Origin: Bradyrhizobium sp. AZCC 2262
Lineage (GTDB): Bacteria > Pseudomonadota > Alphaproteobacteria > Rhizobiales > Xanthobacteraceae
Assembly (NCBI RefSeq): GCF_036924535.1
Contig: NZ_JAZHRT010000001.1
Coordinates: 4,774,001-4,838,000, forward strand
Length of the DNA: 64,000 nt
Reading direction: 5' to 3'
Part shown: positions 55,892 through 63,985 of the stretch, piece by piece
Position numbering within the stretch: position 1 is the first letter of the stretch
Layout: each line of letters starts with the position of its first letter
Notes under the pieces: model-generated
The model's input: only the letters and a program-made list of their open reading frames with translations
Databases searched by the model: none
Told to the model about the DNA's origin: nothing
Position numbers and translations under genes: made by a program

Positions 55892-56756
55892 GATCGCGGA
55901 ACCGCTTCGAAAGTTCCGCGCCGGGCTTTGGCAAAGGCCCATTTTCGTTGGTCGCATGGCGGTCAAGCCATTGTTCGGACGCGGGAAGCAGCGCGCGATA
56001 AATTTCGCCGCACAGCGTTCGGGCCGCCCTGCCCGGCCAGTCCGAAGGCAACAGCGCGGTCGGCAGCAGCGGGTCGCGGAGCACGACACGGCGGTAATAG
56101 TGGATCAGCAGGACCCGCGCGGTGAAGGCGTCGACCTCCGCGAGAAGTTCGCCGCGGCCGATCCAGCCGTGCAGCGGCTCGAAGGTTTTGATGAACTTCT
56201 GATAGGCATCCGCAGTGCGATGCAGCGGCCAGCTTTCGCTGAGCAGCCGTCGCCCGCTATCGTCTTCGGCCGAGACTTCGAGGCGGATGGCGCCGGCGGC
56301 TTCCGCCGGCACCGGCACGCCCGACGGTGCGACCCACACGCCGGGCAGCGGACTGCCGAAGCCCGCGTTCTTCAGCGCCTCGCGCGAGGCGTCACGGTCT
56401 TCGCCATTGCCGATCAGCAGCAGCTCGAACCGGCCGGTCCAATCGGAGGCCGGCGGGCCGTAGATGTGTTTCGTTGCGATATCAAAAGTTTGCCGTCCGC
56501 TCTGCACCAGGCGGTAGAAGCTGTTGCGGCCCACTTTATTGCGTTCGAACCAGCCGTCGGCGGTCAGCCGCGACATCGCGGTGCGCACCACGCTGGCGTC
56601 GATGTCGAGTTGTTCGAAGAACTCGAGAAGCGTGCCGAGCCAGACCGAACCGCCGCGCGGCACGATGGCGTCACCGAATACGGTGATGACGATCGAACCG
56701 GTGCGCGACGGTTCGCGCTTCAACTGCTGGATGATGCGGGCAAGTGGCGGCGGCAT
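55887..56756 (-). CDS. paaX: Phenylacetate catabolism repressor PaaX
   Basis: 289-residue GntR-like regulator of the PaaX family, full length. The N-terminal winged helix includes DIDASVVRTAMSRLTADGWF, followed by NKVGRNSFYRL and the central domain with FELLLIGNG and GSPLPGVWVAPSG. PaaX represses paa genes until phenylacetyl-CoA binds. It lies directly upstream of paaA on the same strand with 75 bases between; its stop overlaps one of the direct repeats of the control region. Many alphaproteobacteria use a TetR-type PaaR instead, so presence of PaaX is informative. Confidence 0.95.
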   Translation of the reverse strand: MPPPLARIIQQLKREPSRTGSIVITVFGDAIVPRGGSVWLGTLLEFFEQLDIDASVVRTAMSRLTADGWFERNKVGRNSFYRLVQSGRQTFDIATKHIYGPPASDWTGRFELLLIGNGEDRDASREALKNAGFGSPLPGVWVAPSGVPVPAEAAGAIRLEVSAEDDSGRRLLSESWPLHRTADAYQKFIKTFEPLHGWIGRGELLAEVDAFTARVLLIHYYRRVVLRDPLLPTALLPSDWPGRAARTLCGEIYRALLPASEQWLDRHATNENGPLPKPGAELSKRFRDP

Positions 56757-56802
56757 GCATCAAGGCATAGCGCGTTTTTTGGGCTAGCGACAACGGCGCT
56801 AT

Positions 56803-56949
56803 CTTCTCCTTCTCCCCGTTCTTCACGGGGAGAAGGTTGGGATGAGGGGCTCTCTCCACGATCGCAATCTATCGATAGACCTGTACCCCCTCACCCGGAT
56901 CGCATCAGACGATGCGATCCGACCTCTCCCCGCAAGCGGGGCGAGGTAA
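56803..56949. repeat. Intergenic palindromic element, family C (divergent copy)
   Basis: ccttctccccgttcttcacg with cggggagaagg, then ggatgaggggctctctcc and the opposite half ctctccccgcaagcggggcg. It lies between paaX and the alpha/beta hydrolase at 56961. Confidence 0.8.
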
Positions 56950-56960
56950 GAAGCGCGCGC

Positions 56961-57734
56961 TTACCGATGCGGGTTCGGATAAACCAGGCTGCGCCAGCCG
57001 CTTCGATCGAACGGCGCCCACTCGCCCTCAGCCTGCGCCAGGCGATCCGCGACCGCGTAGACGGCGGCGGGGTGATGGCCCATGCCGCAATGACTGCTCT
57101 CGACCTCGATGCTTTCGGAAGTCGCTGACGTCTGCTCCATACAGCCCTGCCACGCGCAGATGCCGTCAGTACGGCTGAAGATCGCAGTGGTCGGCACCGG
57201 CGGCGGCGCCGCCAGCGCGCCGCCGAAGCGCGCATCCTCTTCATCGGCGCGGCGGCCGCTCGCCATCTCGTAGACGCGCCAGGCGTTGGTCCCCTTCGGG
57301 CCGGTGGCAAACGGGCTGCCGAGCGTGATCACCGAACGGACGCGCTCCGGCATCATCTTGGCGAGTTGGCGCGCATAGAGACCGCCGAGGCTCCAGCCGA
57401 CCAGCGAGACCTTGCGGCCATGCGCGTCGTTCAACTCCTGCACCAGATCGACCATCGCGTTCTGCACGCCGTGGCGCAGACCGAGGTTGCGGCCCTGGCG
57501 CCAGCCCGAGACGGCGTAACCGCGGTTCTTCAGGAAGCTGCGCAGCGGCCGCGTCGAGGTATCGGACGCCACGAGGCCGGGCAGTACTAATACGGGATGG
57601 CCGTCGCCGCGGGGCGCGAGGCTCAGGAGCGGCAACGCCCCGAGAAACGCGCCCAGTTCGGAAATGGCTCGCCCCTCCAGAAACATCAGGGTTCTGGACG
57701 GCGGCGAAAGCGTCTGTGTAGCAACGGACATCAT
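56961..57734 (-). CDS. Alpha/beta hydrolase of unknown substrate
   Basis: 257-residue hydrolase with two adjacent ATGs at 57734 and 57731; gaggag sits closer to ideal spacing for the second. HPVLVLPGLVASDTSTRPL forms the oxyanion region, the nucleophile is in VSLVGWSLGGLYARQLA, and SSHCGMGHHPAAV near the end holds the catalytic His. The fold resembles lipase/esterase or PHA-depolymerase relatives. Its upstream region shares a 12-base motif with the phasin promoter, hinting at control with storage genes. No family-specific function can be given. Confidence 0.85.
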   Translation of the reverse strand: MMSVATQTLSPPSRTLMFLEGRAISELGAFLGALPLLSLAPRGDGHPVLVLPGLVASDTSTRPLRSFLKNRGYAVSGWRQGRNLGLRHGVQNAMVDLVQELNDAHGRKVSLVGWSLGGLYARQLAKMMPERVRSVITLGSPFATGPKGTNAWRVYEMASGRRADEEDARFGGALAAPPPVPTTAIFSRTDGICAWQGCMEQTSATSESIEVESSHCGMGHHPAAVYAVADRLAQAEGEWAPFDRSGWRSLVYPNPHR

Positions 57735-57812
57735 GTCTCCTCTCGGGCTGGCCCCTTACGTCTCGGCAGCCAAGCCACTGGTTCAGTTAGACGCAACGCA
57801 GCAGAATCGTTC

Positions 57813-57824
57813 GCGACGCAACAT
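57813..57824 (-). promoter_or_regulatory. 12-base motif shared with the phasin promoter
   Basis: gcgacgcaacat on the plus strand, about 80-90 bases upstream of the hydrolase start; the identical 12 bases occur at 59993-60004, about 90-100 bases upstream of the phasin start, in the same orientation relative to the gene. A related gacgcaacgcagcag lies at 57790-57804. Confidence 0.45.
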
Positions 57825-57915
57825 TGTTCCATAAAAAGCTAGGGAACCGGTTTTGGTCTTGCAAGCGGCCCAGGTCACACTTGGGAAAAGTAAAGCCGTT
57901 GACGTGATTAATTAG

Positions 57916-59202
57916 TCACAGCAGCCGCAGCAGGTATTCGAGCGTGTAGAGCGCCAGCCCCGCAAGCCCGCCGATCAGCGAGCCGTTGAAGCGGATGTAT
58001 TGCAAGTCGCGGCCGATGTTGATTTCGATCAGCGAGATCAACTGCCCCATGTCCCACGACTTGACCTGGTCGGCGATGAAGGTCGAGACACCGCTCTTCT
58101 GTTCGGCGACGACCGTCCGCAGCACGGCCACGAGACCCTGGTTGATTTCGGTGCGCAGTTCAGCGTCGCCGGCCAATGCCTCGCCTGCGGTTACGAACAT
58201 GCGCACCAGATACTGCTGCAGCACCTGCGTCTCACCGGAAGCGCTGCGCTCGAAGAACGAGCGCGCGTTAGCCCAGATATGACGCGCGAGACCGGACAGT
58301 TCGGGGCGCGCCAGCAGATCGCGCTTCAGGCCCTGGATGCGCTCCGCATAGGTCGGATCGGTGCCGAGGCGATCGACGAAGGTCAACACCATGCGATCGA
58401 ACTCGCCGCGAAACGGATGCGCGGGATCGTTGCGAACTTCCTCGAAGAACGCGCTTGCCGAAGCGACGATCTTGTTCACCAGAAACTTGTCGGCGCGATA
58501 CAGCTTTAGCAGCGTCGGCAACTCGGCGCGGATCTTTTCGCGGATCATGGCCATGGTCTCGGCCTGCGTCATCGTCTGATGCACCCCGCGCAGGAGATCG
58601 TCGAGCAACCCCTGATGCCGGCCCTCCTTCACGAAGGCACGCAGCGTACCGGCAGCGAGCGGCGCCAAATCGATCGCCATCAGTTGCGCGGTGATGCGGC
58701 GGCTGACGAAAGTCATCAACCCCGAGTTCTCGGTCGCCGCCACCGCTTCGGGCAACAGCCGCAGCGCAAAGCGCGCGAGATCCTCGCTGCGCTTGCGGTC
58801 GCGCAGCCAGTCGGCGATGAACGAGCCGAAATCGATCTGCCGCAGTTTTGCTTCGACGGGAGCAGATTCGAGGAAATGCACCTCGATGAATTCGCCGAGC
58901 TTGTCGGCGATGCGGTGCTGGTTGCTCTGGATGATCGCGGTGTGCGGGATCGGCAGGCCCAGCGGCCGTTTGAACAAGGCTACCACGGCGTACCAGTCGG
59001 CGAGGCCGCCGATGGTAGCCGCTTCCGCGAAGGCAGCGATGAAGCTGAACACTGGATGCACCGGTAGCAACGCCTTCGCGCCGAGGAAAATCGCAAACGT
59101 CGCCGCCAGCACCGACGTTGCCAGCAATTTCACGCGCCGCAACTCGGCGGCGCGGACGGCGTCGCCGGGGGAGTCGATGCTGAAGGTGGCGGGAAGGCTC
59201 AT
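57916..59202 (-). CDS. DUF445 family membrane protein
   Basis: 428-residue protein of the DUF445 (YjiN-like) family. Two N-terminal hydrophobic segments (about residues 25-46 and 50-70) and one at the extreme C-terminus (GSLIGGLAGLALYTLEYLL) bracket a long, mostly helical cytoplasmic or periplasmic part. Signature: GGLADWYAVVALFKRPLGLP near residue 68, followed by PHTAIIQSNQHRIADKLGEF. Function unknown in the family. Start ATG 59202; the ribosome site is weak. Confidence 0.92.
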   Translation of the reverse strand: MSLPATFSIDSPGDAVRAAELRRVKLLATSVLAATFAIFLGAKALLPVHPVFSFIAAFAEAATIGGLADWYAVVALFKRPLGLPIPHTAIIQSNQHRIADKLGEFIEVHFLESAPVEAKLRQIDFGSFIADWLRDRKRSEDLARFALRLLPEAVAATENSGLMTFVSRRITAQLMAIDLAPLAAGTLRAFVKEGRHQGLLDDLLRGVHQTMTQAETMAMIREKIRAELPTLLKLYRADKFLVNKIVASASAFFEEVRNDPAHPFRGEFDRMVLTFVDRLGTDPTYAERIQGLKRDLLARPELSGLARHIWANARSFFERSASGETQVLQQYLVRMFVTAGEALAGDAELRTEINQGLVAVLRTVVAEQKSGVSTFIADQVKSWDMGQLISLIEINIGRDLQYIRFNGSLIGGLAGLALYTLEYLLRLL

Positions 59203-59257
59203 GACGGCTTTCGGAGGGATACACCCACTTCAATCATAGCGCGATGCACCCACTGCC

Positions 59258-59357
59258 GTCATTCCGGGGCGTACACGAAGCACGAACCTCAGATGTGCAG
59301 TTGCACATCGGGGAATCTCGAGATTCCGGATCGCCGCTTCGCGTCGTCCGGAATGAC
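59258..59357. repeat. Intergenic palindromic element, family D
   Basis: gtcattccggggcgtacacg with cgtcgtccggaatgac as outer arms and gggaatctcgagattccgga as inner palindrome. It lies between the DUF445 gene and the phasin terminator. Confidence 0.85.
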
Positions 59358-59371
59358 AGGGCACACCCGAC

Positions 59372-59400
59372 AAAAAGAAGGCCCGCCTAAGCGGGCCTTC
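59372..59400 (-). terminator. Rho-independent terminator of the phasin gene
   Basis: Perfect 10-bp stem gaaggcccgc / gcgggccttc with loop ctaa at 59377-59400, followed on the minus strand by ttttt. It lies just downstream of the phasin stop (59429), as expected for an abundant transcript. Confidence 0.9.
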
Positions 59401-59428
59401 GAAAATGCAGTTGTCAGGCGGATCGCGA

Positions 59429-59905
59429 TCAGGCGGTCTTGGAGTAGACCTTGGCAAAATTGTCCTGCGCGTTCTTGGCACCCTCGGTGACGAGCTTGCC
59501 GAGATATTCGGTGGTGGCCTTCGCCCGCGAGACGAGCACTTCGCCGCGCGCACGGACCATGTCCGACTGGATCTGGGCGGCTTCGCTCAGCGACTTGGCC
59601 GAAGCGAGCTTGTCGATGCCGGCGAAGAACGCTTCCGCGTCCTGATAGAACGCCTGCTGGATGTTGCGGCTGATCTTGGCGGCCTCGGTGACCGAACCGG
59701 CAACGGCGGTCTCGATGGCAGCGGTGACCTTCTCGGAACCGGCATGCATGTCGGCGGCGCGAACCTTGGCGGTCTCGGCCTGCTTCTTCACGAACTCACG
59801 GGCAGCTTCCGGAACTTCCAGGTTCTGGAGCTTGGTGAACGCCTCGGTGACGGGCGCGAAGGCTTCCTTGACGGTGTTCAGCACGGAATTGGTTTCGGTG
59901 GTCAT
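59429..59905 (-). CDS. Phasin family protein
   Basis: 158-residue phasin (Phasin_2 family), a small amphipathic protein coating PHA granules. It is helical throughout and rich in Ala, Glu and Lys; family segments include NLEVPEAAREFVKKQAETAK and AAKISRNIQQAFYQDAEAFF. Start ATG 59905 with a ggagag site. It has its own strong terminator and an upstream region with two dyads, suggesting tight regulation. The PHA synthase operon (phaE-like, phaC) lies 870 bases upstream on the same strand, supporting the role. Confidence 0.93.
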   Translation of the reverse strand: MTTETNSVLNTVKEAFAPVTEAFTKLQNLEVPEAAREFVKKQAETAKVRAADMHAGSEKVTAAIETAVAGSVTEAAKISRNIQQAFYQDAEAFFAGIDKLASAKSLSEAAQIQSDMVRARGEVLVSRAKATTEYLGKLVTEGAKNAQDNFAKVYSKTA

Positions 59906-59992
59906 TTCGGTCTCTCCATCCTCAGGTTTGAGCTATGGGCTCACCCCGTCCGGATTGGCCCGGGGCAGAAGTGTTGTGCCATAGTTAATGGT

Positions 59993-60038
59993 GCGACGCA
60001 ACATCAATGTTGCAGCGCGATATCACGAATTCGTGATA
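59993..60038 (-). promoter_or_regulatory. Phasin control region with two dyads
   Basis: GCAACAT-CA-ATGTTGC (59998-60013) is a perfect inverted repeat overlapping the 12-base motif shared with 57813-57824, and TATCACGAATTCGTGATA (60021-60038) is a perfect 18-bp palindrome. Both lie 90-135 bases before the phasin start. PhaR-type repressors of storage genes bind TGC/GCA-rich dyads, so the first is a plausible PhaR site (inference); the second has no match I recognise. Confidence 0.55.
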
Positions 60039-60182
60039 AGCCTGATGGATGAGCGCTTTGCCAAGAGAACCGGCAAAAGTTCCACTTTAGTCTAATGCCC
60101 CAGCCCGCCCGACCTACTTTGCATGGGGTTGTTTTGCGAGTTTTTGTTTGAGCCTCTGCGGTCCAGCGTCTTGAAGGCGTGT

Positions 60183-60776
60183 CTAGTGCTGAACCGCCCC
60201 TGGCAGCCCATAGGCTTCCATCTGTGCCCGCACCTGCGCCACATTGTGTCCGAGCACGACGATGTCGTGCTTCTTGCCGTTGACGTCCCGAACGTGGTCC
60301 CGCAGCAAGGCCTCCGCCTTGAAGCCGAGGCTCTCGAACAGCGCGATCGCCGCCTGCTGGTCGACCGTCATCTGCACCGACAGCTTTTTCAGGCCGGCGC
60401 CCAAGGCCACCGCAAAGGTCTCCTGCGACAGCGCCCGGCCGACGCCCTGCCCCCGCACGTCCTGCGACACCACCATCCGGATCTCGCCGACATGCGGCGA
60501 CCAGGAATGCGGGTCGCGCACCAGCGTACCGCAGCCGACCACCGTGCCGTTTTTCACCGCCAGCAGGCTCGTGATGGCGCCGCGCTCGATCTCGTTGATC
60601 CAGGCCGACAGCACTTTTGGCTGGCTGATGTTGCGCGGCAGGAACAGCAGGTCATGGGTCGGGAGCTTTTGCGCGAACGCCAGCACCGCGGCCTCGTCGC
60701 TGCGCGCCATCATGCGGAATTCGATGTTGCCGGCGTCGGTCTTGACGTGGCGCGGATAGGAACGTGTTTCGCTCAT
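60183..60776 (-). CDS. GNAT family N-acetyltransferase coupled to phaC
   Basis: 197-residue GNAT acyltransferase. The acetyl-CoA-binding motif A is EIRMVVSQDVRGQGVGRALS near residue 100 (V-x-Q-x-V-R-G-Q-G-V-G). The later IALFESLGFKAEALLRDHV is typical motif B. The start ATG 60776 overlaps the phaC stop as ATGA, and gtgagag lies upstream inside phaC. Acetylation of a PHA-related protein is an appealing idea from the coupling, but the substrate is unknown. Confidence 0.9.
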   Translation of the reverse strand: MSETRSYPRHVKTDAGNIEFRMMARSDEAAVLAFAQKLPTHDLLFLPRNISQPKVLSAWINEIERGAITSLLAVKNGTVVGCGTLVRDPHSWSPHVGEIRMVVSQDVRGQGVGRALSQETFAVALGAGLKKLSVQMTVDQQAAIALFESLGFKAEALLRDHVRDVNGKKHDIVVLGHNVAQVRAQMEAYGLPGAVQH

Positions 60777-61855
60777 GTTGATCTCTCACCTAACCAGGAA
60801 TCCAGTTTCGGCCACAGCCGCTTGATCGCATTGGCGCCGGCGACGAGGCTGACGTGACCGCCCTTCAGCATCACCTCTTCCTTGTCCGTCGAGCCGACCT
60901 TGGTGATCAGGTGTTTTGCGGCATCATAGGGCACGATGTGATCGTGCTCGGCGACCGCGTGCAGGATCGGCACCTTGATCTTGGAAATATCAGCCGCGCG
61001 TCCGCCGACCGACATCGTGTCGTTGTAGAGCTTGTTGTCCCACATCAAGTCCTTGGTAATGGCGCGAAAGTACTCGCCCGCCAGCGGCAAGGTGTCCGTG
61101 CCCCAGCGATCCATCATCCGGTAGGCTTTGACGTACTCGTCGTTCCAGATGTTCTCCCACAATTGCACCTGGCCGGCGGCGCGCGAGGCCGGCCGCAGCA
61201 TCTCGAACGAGGACAGGATCATTTCCGGCGGCACGTTGCCGACGCTGTCGACGAGGCGGTCGACATCGAAATAGCGCCGGTCGGAGAAATTCGAAAACAG
61301 CTTCATCTCGCGGAAATCGATCGGCGTGGTGAAGCAGATCAGGTTCTTCATCGGCCCGTCGTTGAAGATCGAGCCGTACAACAGCGACAGCACGCCGCCG
61401 AAGCAATAGCCGATCACGTTGACGTCGTGCTCGCCGGAATCCTGCTGCACGCGGCGAATGCAGTCCGGAATAAAGTCGAGGACATAGTCCTCCATCCGCA
61501 AGGATTTTTCTTCCGGCTTCGGCGCGGTCCAGTCCAGCATGTAGACGTCGTAGCCACGCTTCAGCAGAAACTCGATAAAGCTCTGGCCGGGCACCATGTC
61601 GAGGATGTAGCCGCGGTTGGTGGTCGCCATCACGATCAGGATCGGCACGCGGTAGATTTCATCCGCGATCGGCCGGTAGTGATAGAGGTTCATGGTGCCG
61701 CGAACGGCCAGGATGTCTTTTGGCGTCGAACCGAGTGAGGGGCCGGACGAGGAAAAATATTCGACGCCCTTGATGCTGCGCTGGATCGCACGCTGCACCT
61801 CGGACTGGACCCGCTCCGAGATGGAGGCGAGATCGAGACCCGCAGGAGCATTCAT
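60773..61855 (-). CDS. phaC: Class III polyhydroxyalkanoate synthase catalytic subunit PhaC
   Basis: 360 residues, the length of class III PhaC (class I is about 590). Catalytic triad: Cys151 in VIGYCFGGVLSL, Asp305 in AEHDHIVP and His334 in KGGHVSLVAG, positions close to those of the characterised class III enzymes. It polymerises 3-hydroxyacyl-CoA at the granule surface. It overlaps the PhaE-like gene upstream (TCAT on the plus strand) and the GNAT gene downstream, forming a coupled three-gene unit. Class III normally needs PhaE; here the partner is unusually short. Confidence 0.94.
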   Translation of the reverse strand: MNAPAGLDLASISERVQSEVQRAIQRSIKGVEYFSSSGPSLGSTPKDILAVRGTMNLYHYRPIADEIYRVPILIVMATTNRGYILDMVPGQSFIEFLLKRGYDVYMLDWTAPKPEEKSLRMEDYVLDFIPDCIRRVQQDSGEHDVNVIGYCFGGVLSLLYGSIFNDGPMKNLICFTTPIDFREMKLFSNFSDRRYFDVDRLVDSVGNVPPEMILSSFEMLRPASRAAGQVQLWENIWNDEYVKAYRMMDRWGTDTLPLAGEYFRAITKDLMWDNKLYNDTMSVGGRAADISKIKVPILHAVAEHDHIVPYDAAKHLITKVGSTDKEEVMLKGGHVSLVAGANAIKRLWPKLDSWLGERST

Positions 61856-62232
61856 TTCTGCTCTCCCTCCGTTGGCGGACGTTTGGTGCGCGGCGGCCGC
61901 GGCGTGCCAAGGCCGCCGTCCTGCGACAACGAGTTATGATGCACCTGATGCAGCATCGCCTTGATCTCGTTGAGCTGGCCCTCGATCGACTGCAGCCGTT
62001 CGGCCATGCCGACCATCTGCGCCCGGCTCGGCAGGTTCATCGCCAGCAGGTATTTCTCCATCAGCTCGCCGAGCTGCTTCTGCGCGCCCGCCGTCACGCC
62101 ACCGACCTGATTCATCGCCTTGGAGAACTCCGGCGACGTCATCGCCTGATTGGCGAAGGAATTGAACCCCTTCTCCATTTCGCCCAGCATGCTCTTCCAG
62201 ATCGCGGCAGGATCGTTGCCTTTGTCGGCCAT
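61852..62232 (-). CDS. Miniature PhaE/PhaR-like PHA synthase partner
   Basis: 126 residues, much shorter than known PhaE (about 350) or PhaR of Bacillus (about 200). The segment LLAMNLPSRAQMVGMAERL around residues 62-82, followed by QSIEGQLNEIKAML, matches the C-terminal signature of PhaE/PhaR, a P-x-R turn and coiled coil. N-terminal half is helical (AIWKSMLGEMEKGFNSFANQ); the end is a basic, proline-rich tail (GTPRPPRTKRPPTEGEQK). Direct ATGA overlap with class III phaC supports the subunit role. The assignment is by motif and neighbourhood. Confidence 0.78.
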   Translation of the reverse strand: MADKGNDPAAIWKSMLGEMEKGFNSFANQAMTSPEFSKAMNQVGGVTAGAQKQLGELMEKYLLAMNLPSRAQMVGMAERLQSIEGQLNEIKAMLHQVHHNSLSQDGGLGTPRPPRTKRPPTEGEQK

Positions 62233-62398
62233 AGGCGCCCTCTCCCGAAAGGTTACGAGCGCTTGCCACGCTTCGCTTCAATTGGCTCCATACCACACCC
62301 TTGCGGCGGGCCGGTCAACCACTGCAAAGCCTTCTGCGGTGCGGGAAACCATGCCATAGTTACTCAAAGCTCAGGTCACCTAAGGGAAGACAAACGCG

Positions 62399-63314
62399 AT
62401 GCTCGCCCATCAGCCGCCACAGATCGCTCGCGCCAACGGCATCGACATCTGCTACGAAATTTTCGGCGACCCGGCCGCGGAACCGCTGTTTGCTGATCAT
62501 GGGGCTCGGCGCCCAGATGATCCATTGGGATGATGAATTCTGCCGGCAGCTCGCCGCGCGCGGCTTTCGCGTCATCCGCTTCGACAACCGCGACATCGGA
62601 AAATCCTCGCATCTTTCCGGCGGTAAAAGGCTGACGCCGTTCGAGCTGCTCAAGCAGCGGTTCCTGAAGATCCCAGTCGCCTCGACCTATAAATTAATCG
62701 ATATGGCCAAGGACACGGTCGGCCTGATGGACGTGCTCGGCATCAAGTCCGCGCATCTGGTCGGCGCATCAATGGGCGGCATGATCGCTCAGGAAGTCGC
62801 GCTGTCGTTCCCGCAGCGGGTGCGTTCGCTGACCTCGATCATGTCGACCACAGGTAATCCAAAAGTGCCGCCGCCGACGCGCGAGGCCGCCGCCGTGCTG
62901 ATGGCGCCGCCGCCGACATCAAAGGAAGAATATTTCGCGCGGTTCGCCAAAACCTGGAAGGTGCTGCGTGTCGGCTCGTTCCCGGAAGACGAGGCGCTCG
63001 ACCCATCACGCGCCGCCCGCACCTATGAGCGTGGCCTCAATCCGGCCGGCGTCGGCCGGCAGTTGCGCGCCGTGCTAGCTTCCGGCAGCCGCAAGGAGCG
63101 ACTCGGTCAGGTGAAGGTGCCGACCTTGGTCATTCACGGCACCGTCGATCCGCTGGTCCGTCCCGAAGGCGGCAAGGACACCGCGGCGTCGATCCCGGGC
63201 GCAAAGCTGCTGATGATCGAAGGCATGGGTCACGCCCTGCCGATCCCGATGTGGCCGCAGATCATCGGCGCGATCGACGAGCACGCCCATCGCGCCGCGG
63301 CGAAGGCGGCCTAG
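62399..63314 (+). pseudogene. Alpha/beta hydrolase, frameshifted near the N-terminus
   Basis: The gene starts at the ATG 62399 with taagggaag upstream and encodes MLAHQPPQIARANGIDICYE, then EIFGDPAAEPL. At a run of three T (62489-62491) the frame changes; with two T the protein would read EPLLLIMGLGAQMIHWDDEF and continue to 63314. The downstream part has the nucleophile in LVGASMGGMIAQEV, Asp in VIHGTVDPLV and His in EGMGHALP, a complete triad. So only one added base disrupts an otherwise intact gene of about 305 residues. It is either a recent mutation or a sequence error. Convergent with the next gene, with both stops in ctag. Confidence 0.85.
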
Positions 63315-63985
63315 CCCTTCGTCGCGATCCAGATGACGTGACGCGCACCGCCGCCCCTTCCGGTGGCGCGGACGTTGACCTCGTTGACGTCGAAGCCTGC
63401 GCCGCGAAGCCGCTTGGTGAACGGCGCATTTGGGCCGGACGACCAGACCGCCAGCACGCCGCCCGGCCGCAACGCCGCACGTGCCGTATCCAATCCGGAC
63501 GGACTATAGAGTGCGTCATTGGCCTTGCGGGTCAGCCCCTCCGGGCCGTTGTCGACGTCGAGCAGAATGGCGTCGAATTTCAAACGGTGCGAGCGGATGA
63601 TTTCGGTGACGTCGGATTCGCGAATGCTCACGCGCGGATCATTCAGGCTGTCGCCAAAAATCTCCGCCATCGGACCGCGCGCCCAGGCGACGACGGCGGG
63701 CACCAGTTCGGCCACCACGATCTGCGCCTTGCTTCCAAGCACGGCGAGCGCGGCACGCAACGTAAAGCCCATGCCGAGGCCGCCAATGAGCAGATGCGGC
63801 TTTGCGACCTTTTCGATCTTCTTCGCCGCGAGCGTCGCCAGCGCAGCCTCCGAGCCGGAGAGGCGGCTGTTCATCAGCTCGTTGGTGCCGAGCATGATGG
63901 AAAACTCCTTGCCGCGCCGCTTGAGGCGGAGTTCACCGTCGGTGCCGGGAATGCGGGCGGTGTCGATTTTTTCCCAGGGAATCAT
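63311..63985 (-). CDS. Spermidine-synthase-like (SAM/dcSAM-binding) protein
   Basis: 224-residue Rossmann methyltransferase-fold protein. The cofactor motif is HLLIGGLGMGFTLRAAL near residue 65, with VVAELVPAVVAWARG and the DAILLDVDNGPEGL loop after it. It resembles SpeE but is shorter, lacking most of the N-terminal beta domain, so it may not make spermidine. The start is the ATG at 63985, 15 bases before the window end. The stop overlaps that of the convergent hydrolase. Confidence 0.85.
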   Translation of the reverse strand: MIPWEKIDTARIPGTDGELRLKRRGKEFSIMLGTNELMNSRLSGSEAALATLAAKKIEKVAKPHLLIGGLGMGFTLRAALAVLGSKAQIVVAELVPAVVAWARGPMAEIFGDSLNDPRVSIRESDVTEIIRSHRLKFDAILLDVDNGPEGLTRKANDALYSPSGLDTARAALRPGGVLAVWSSGPNAPFTKRLRGAGFDVNEVNVRATGRGGGARHVIWIATKG

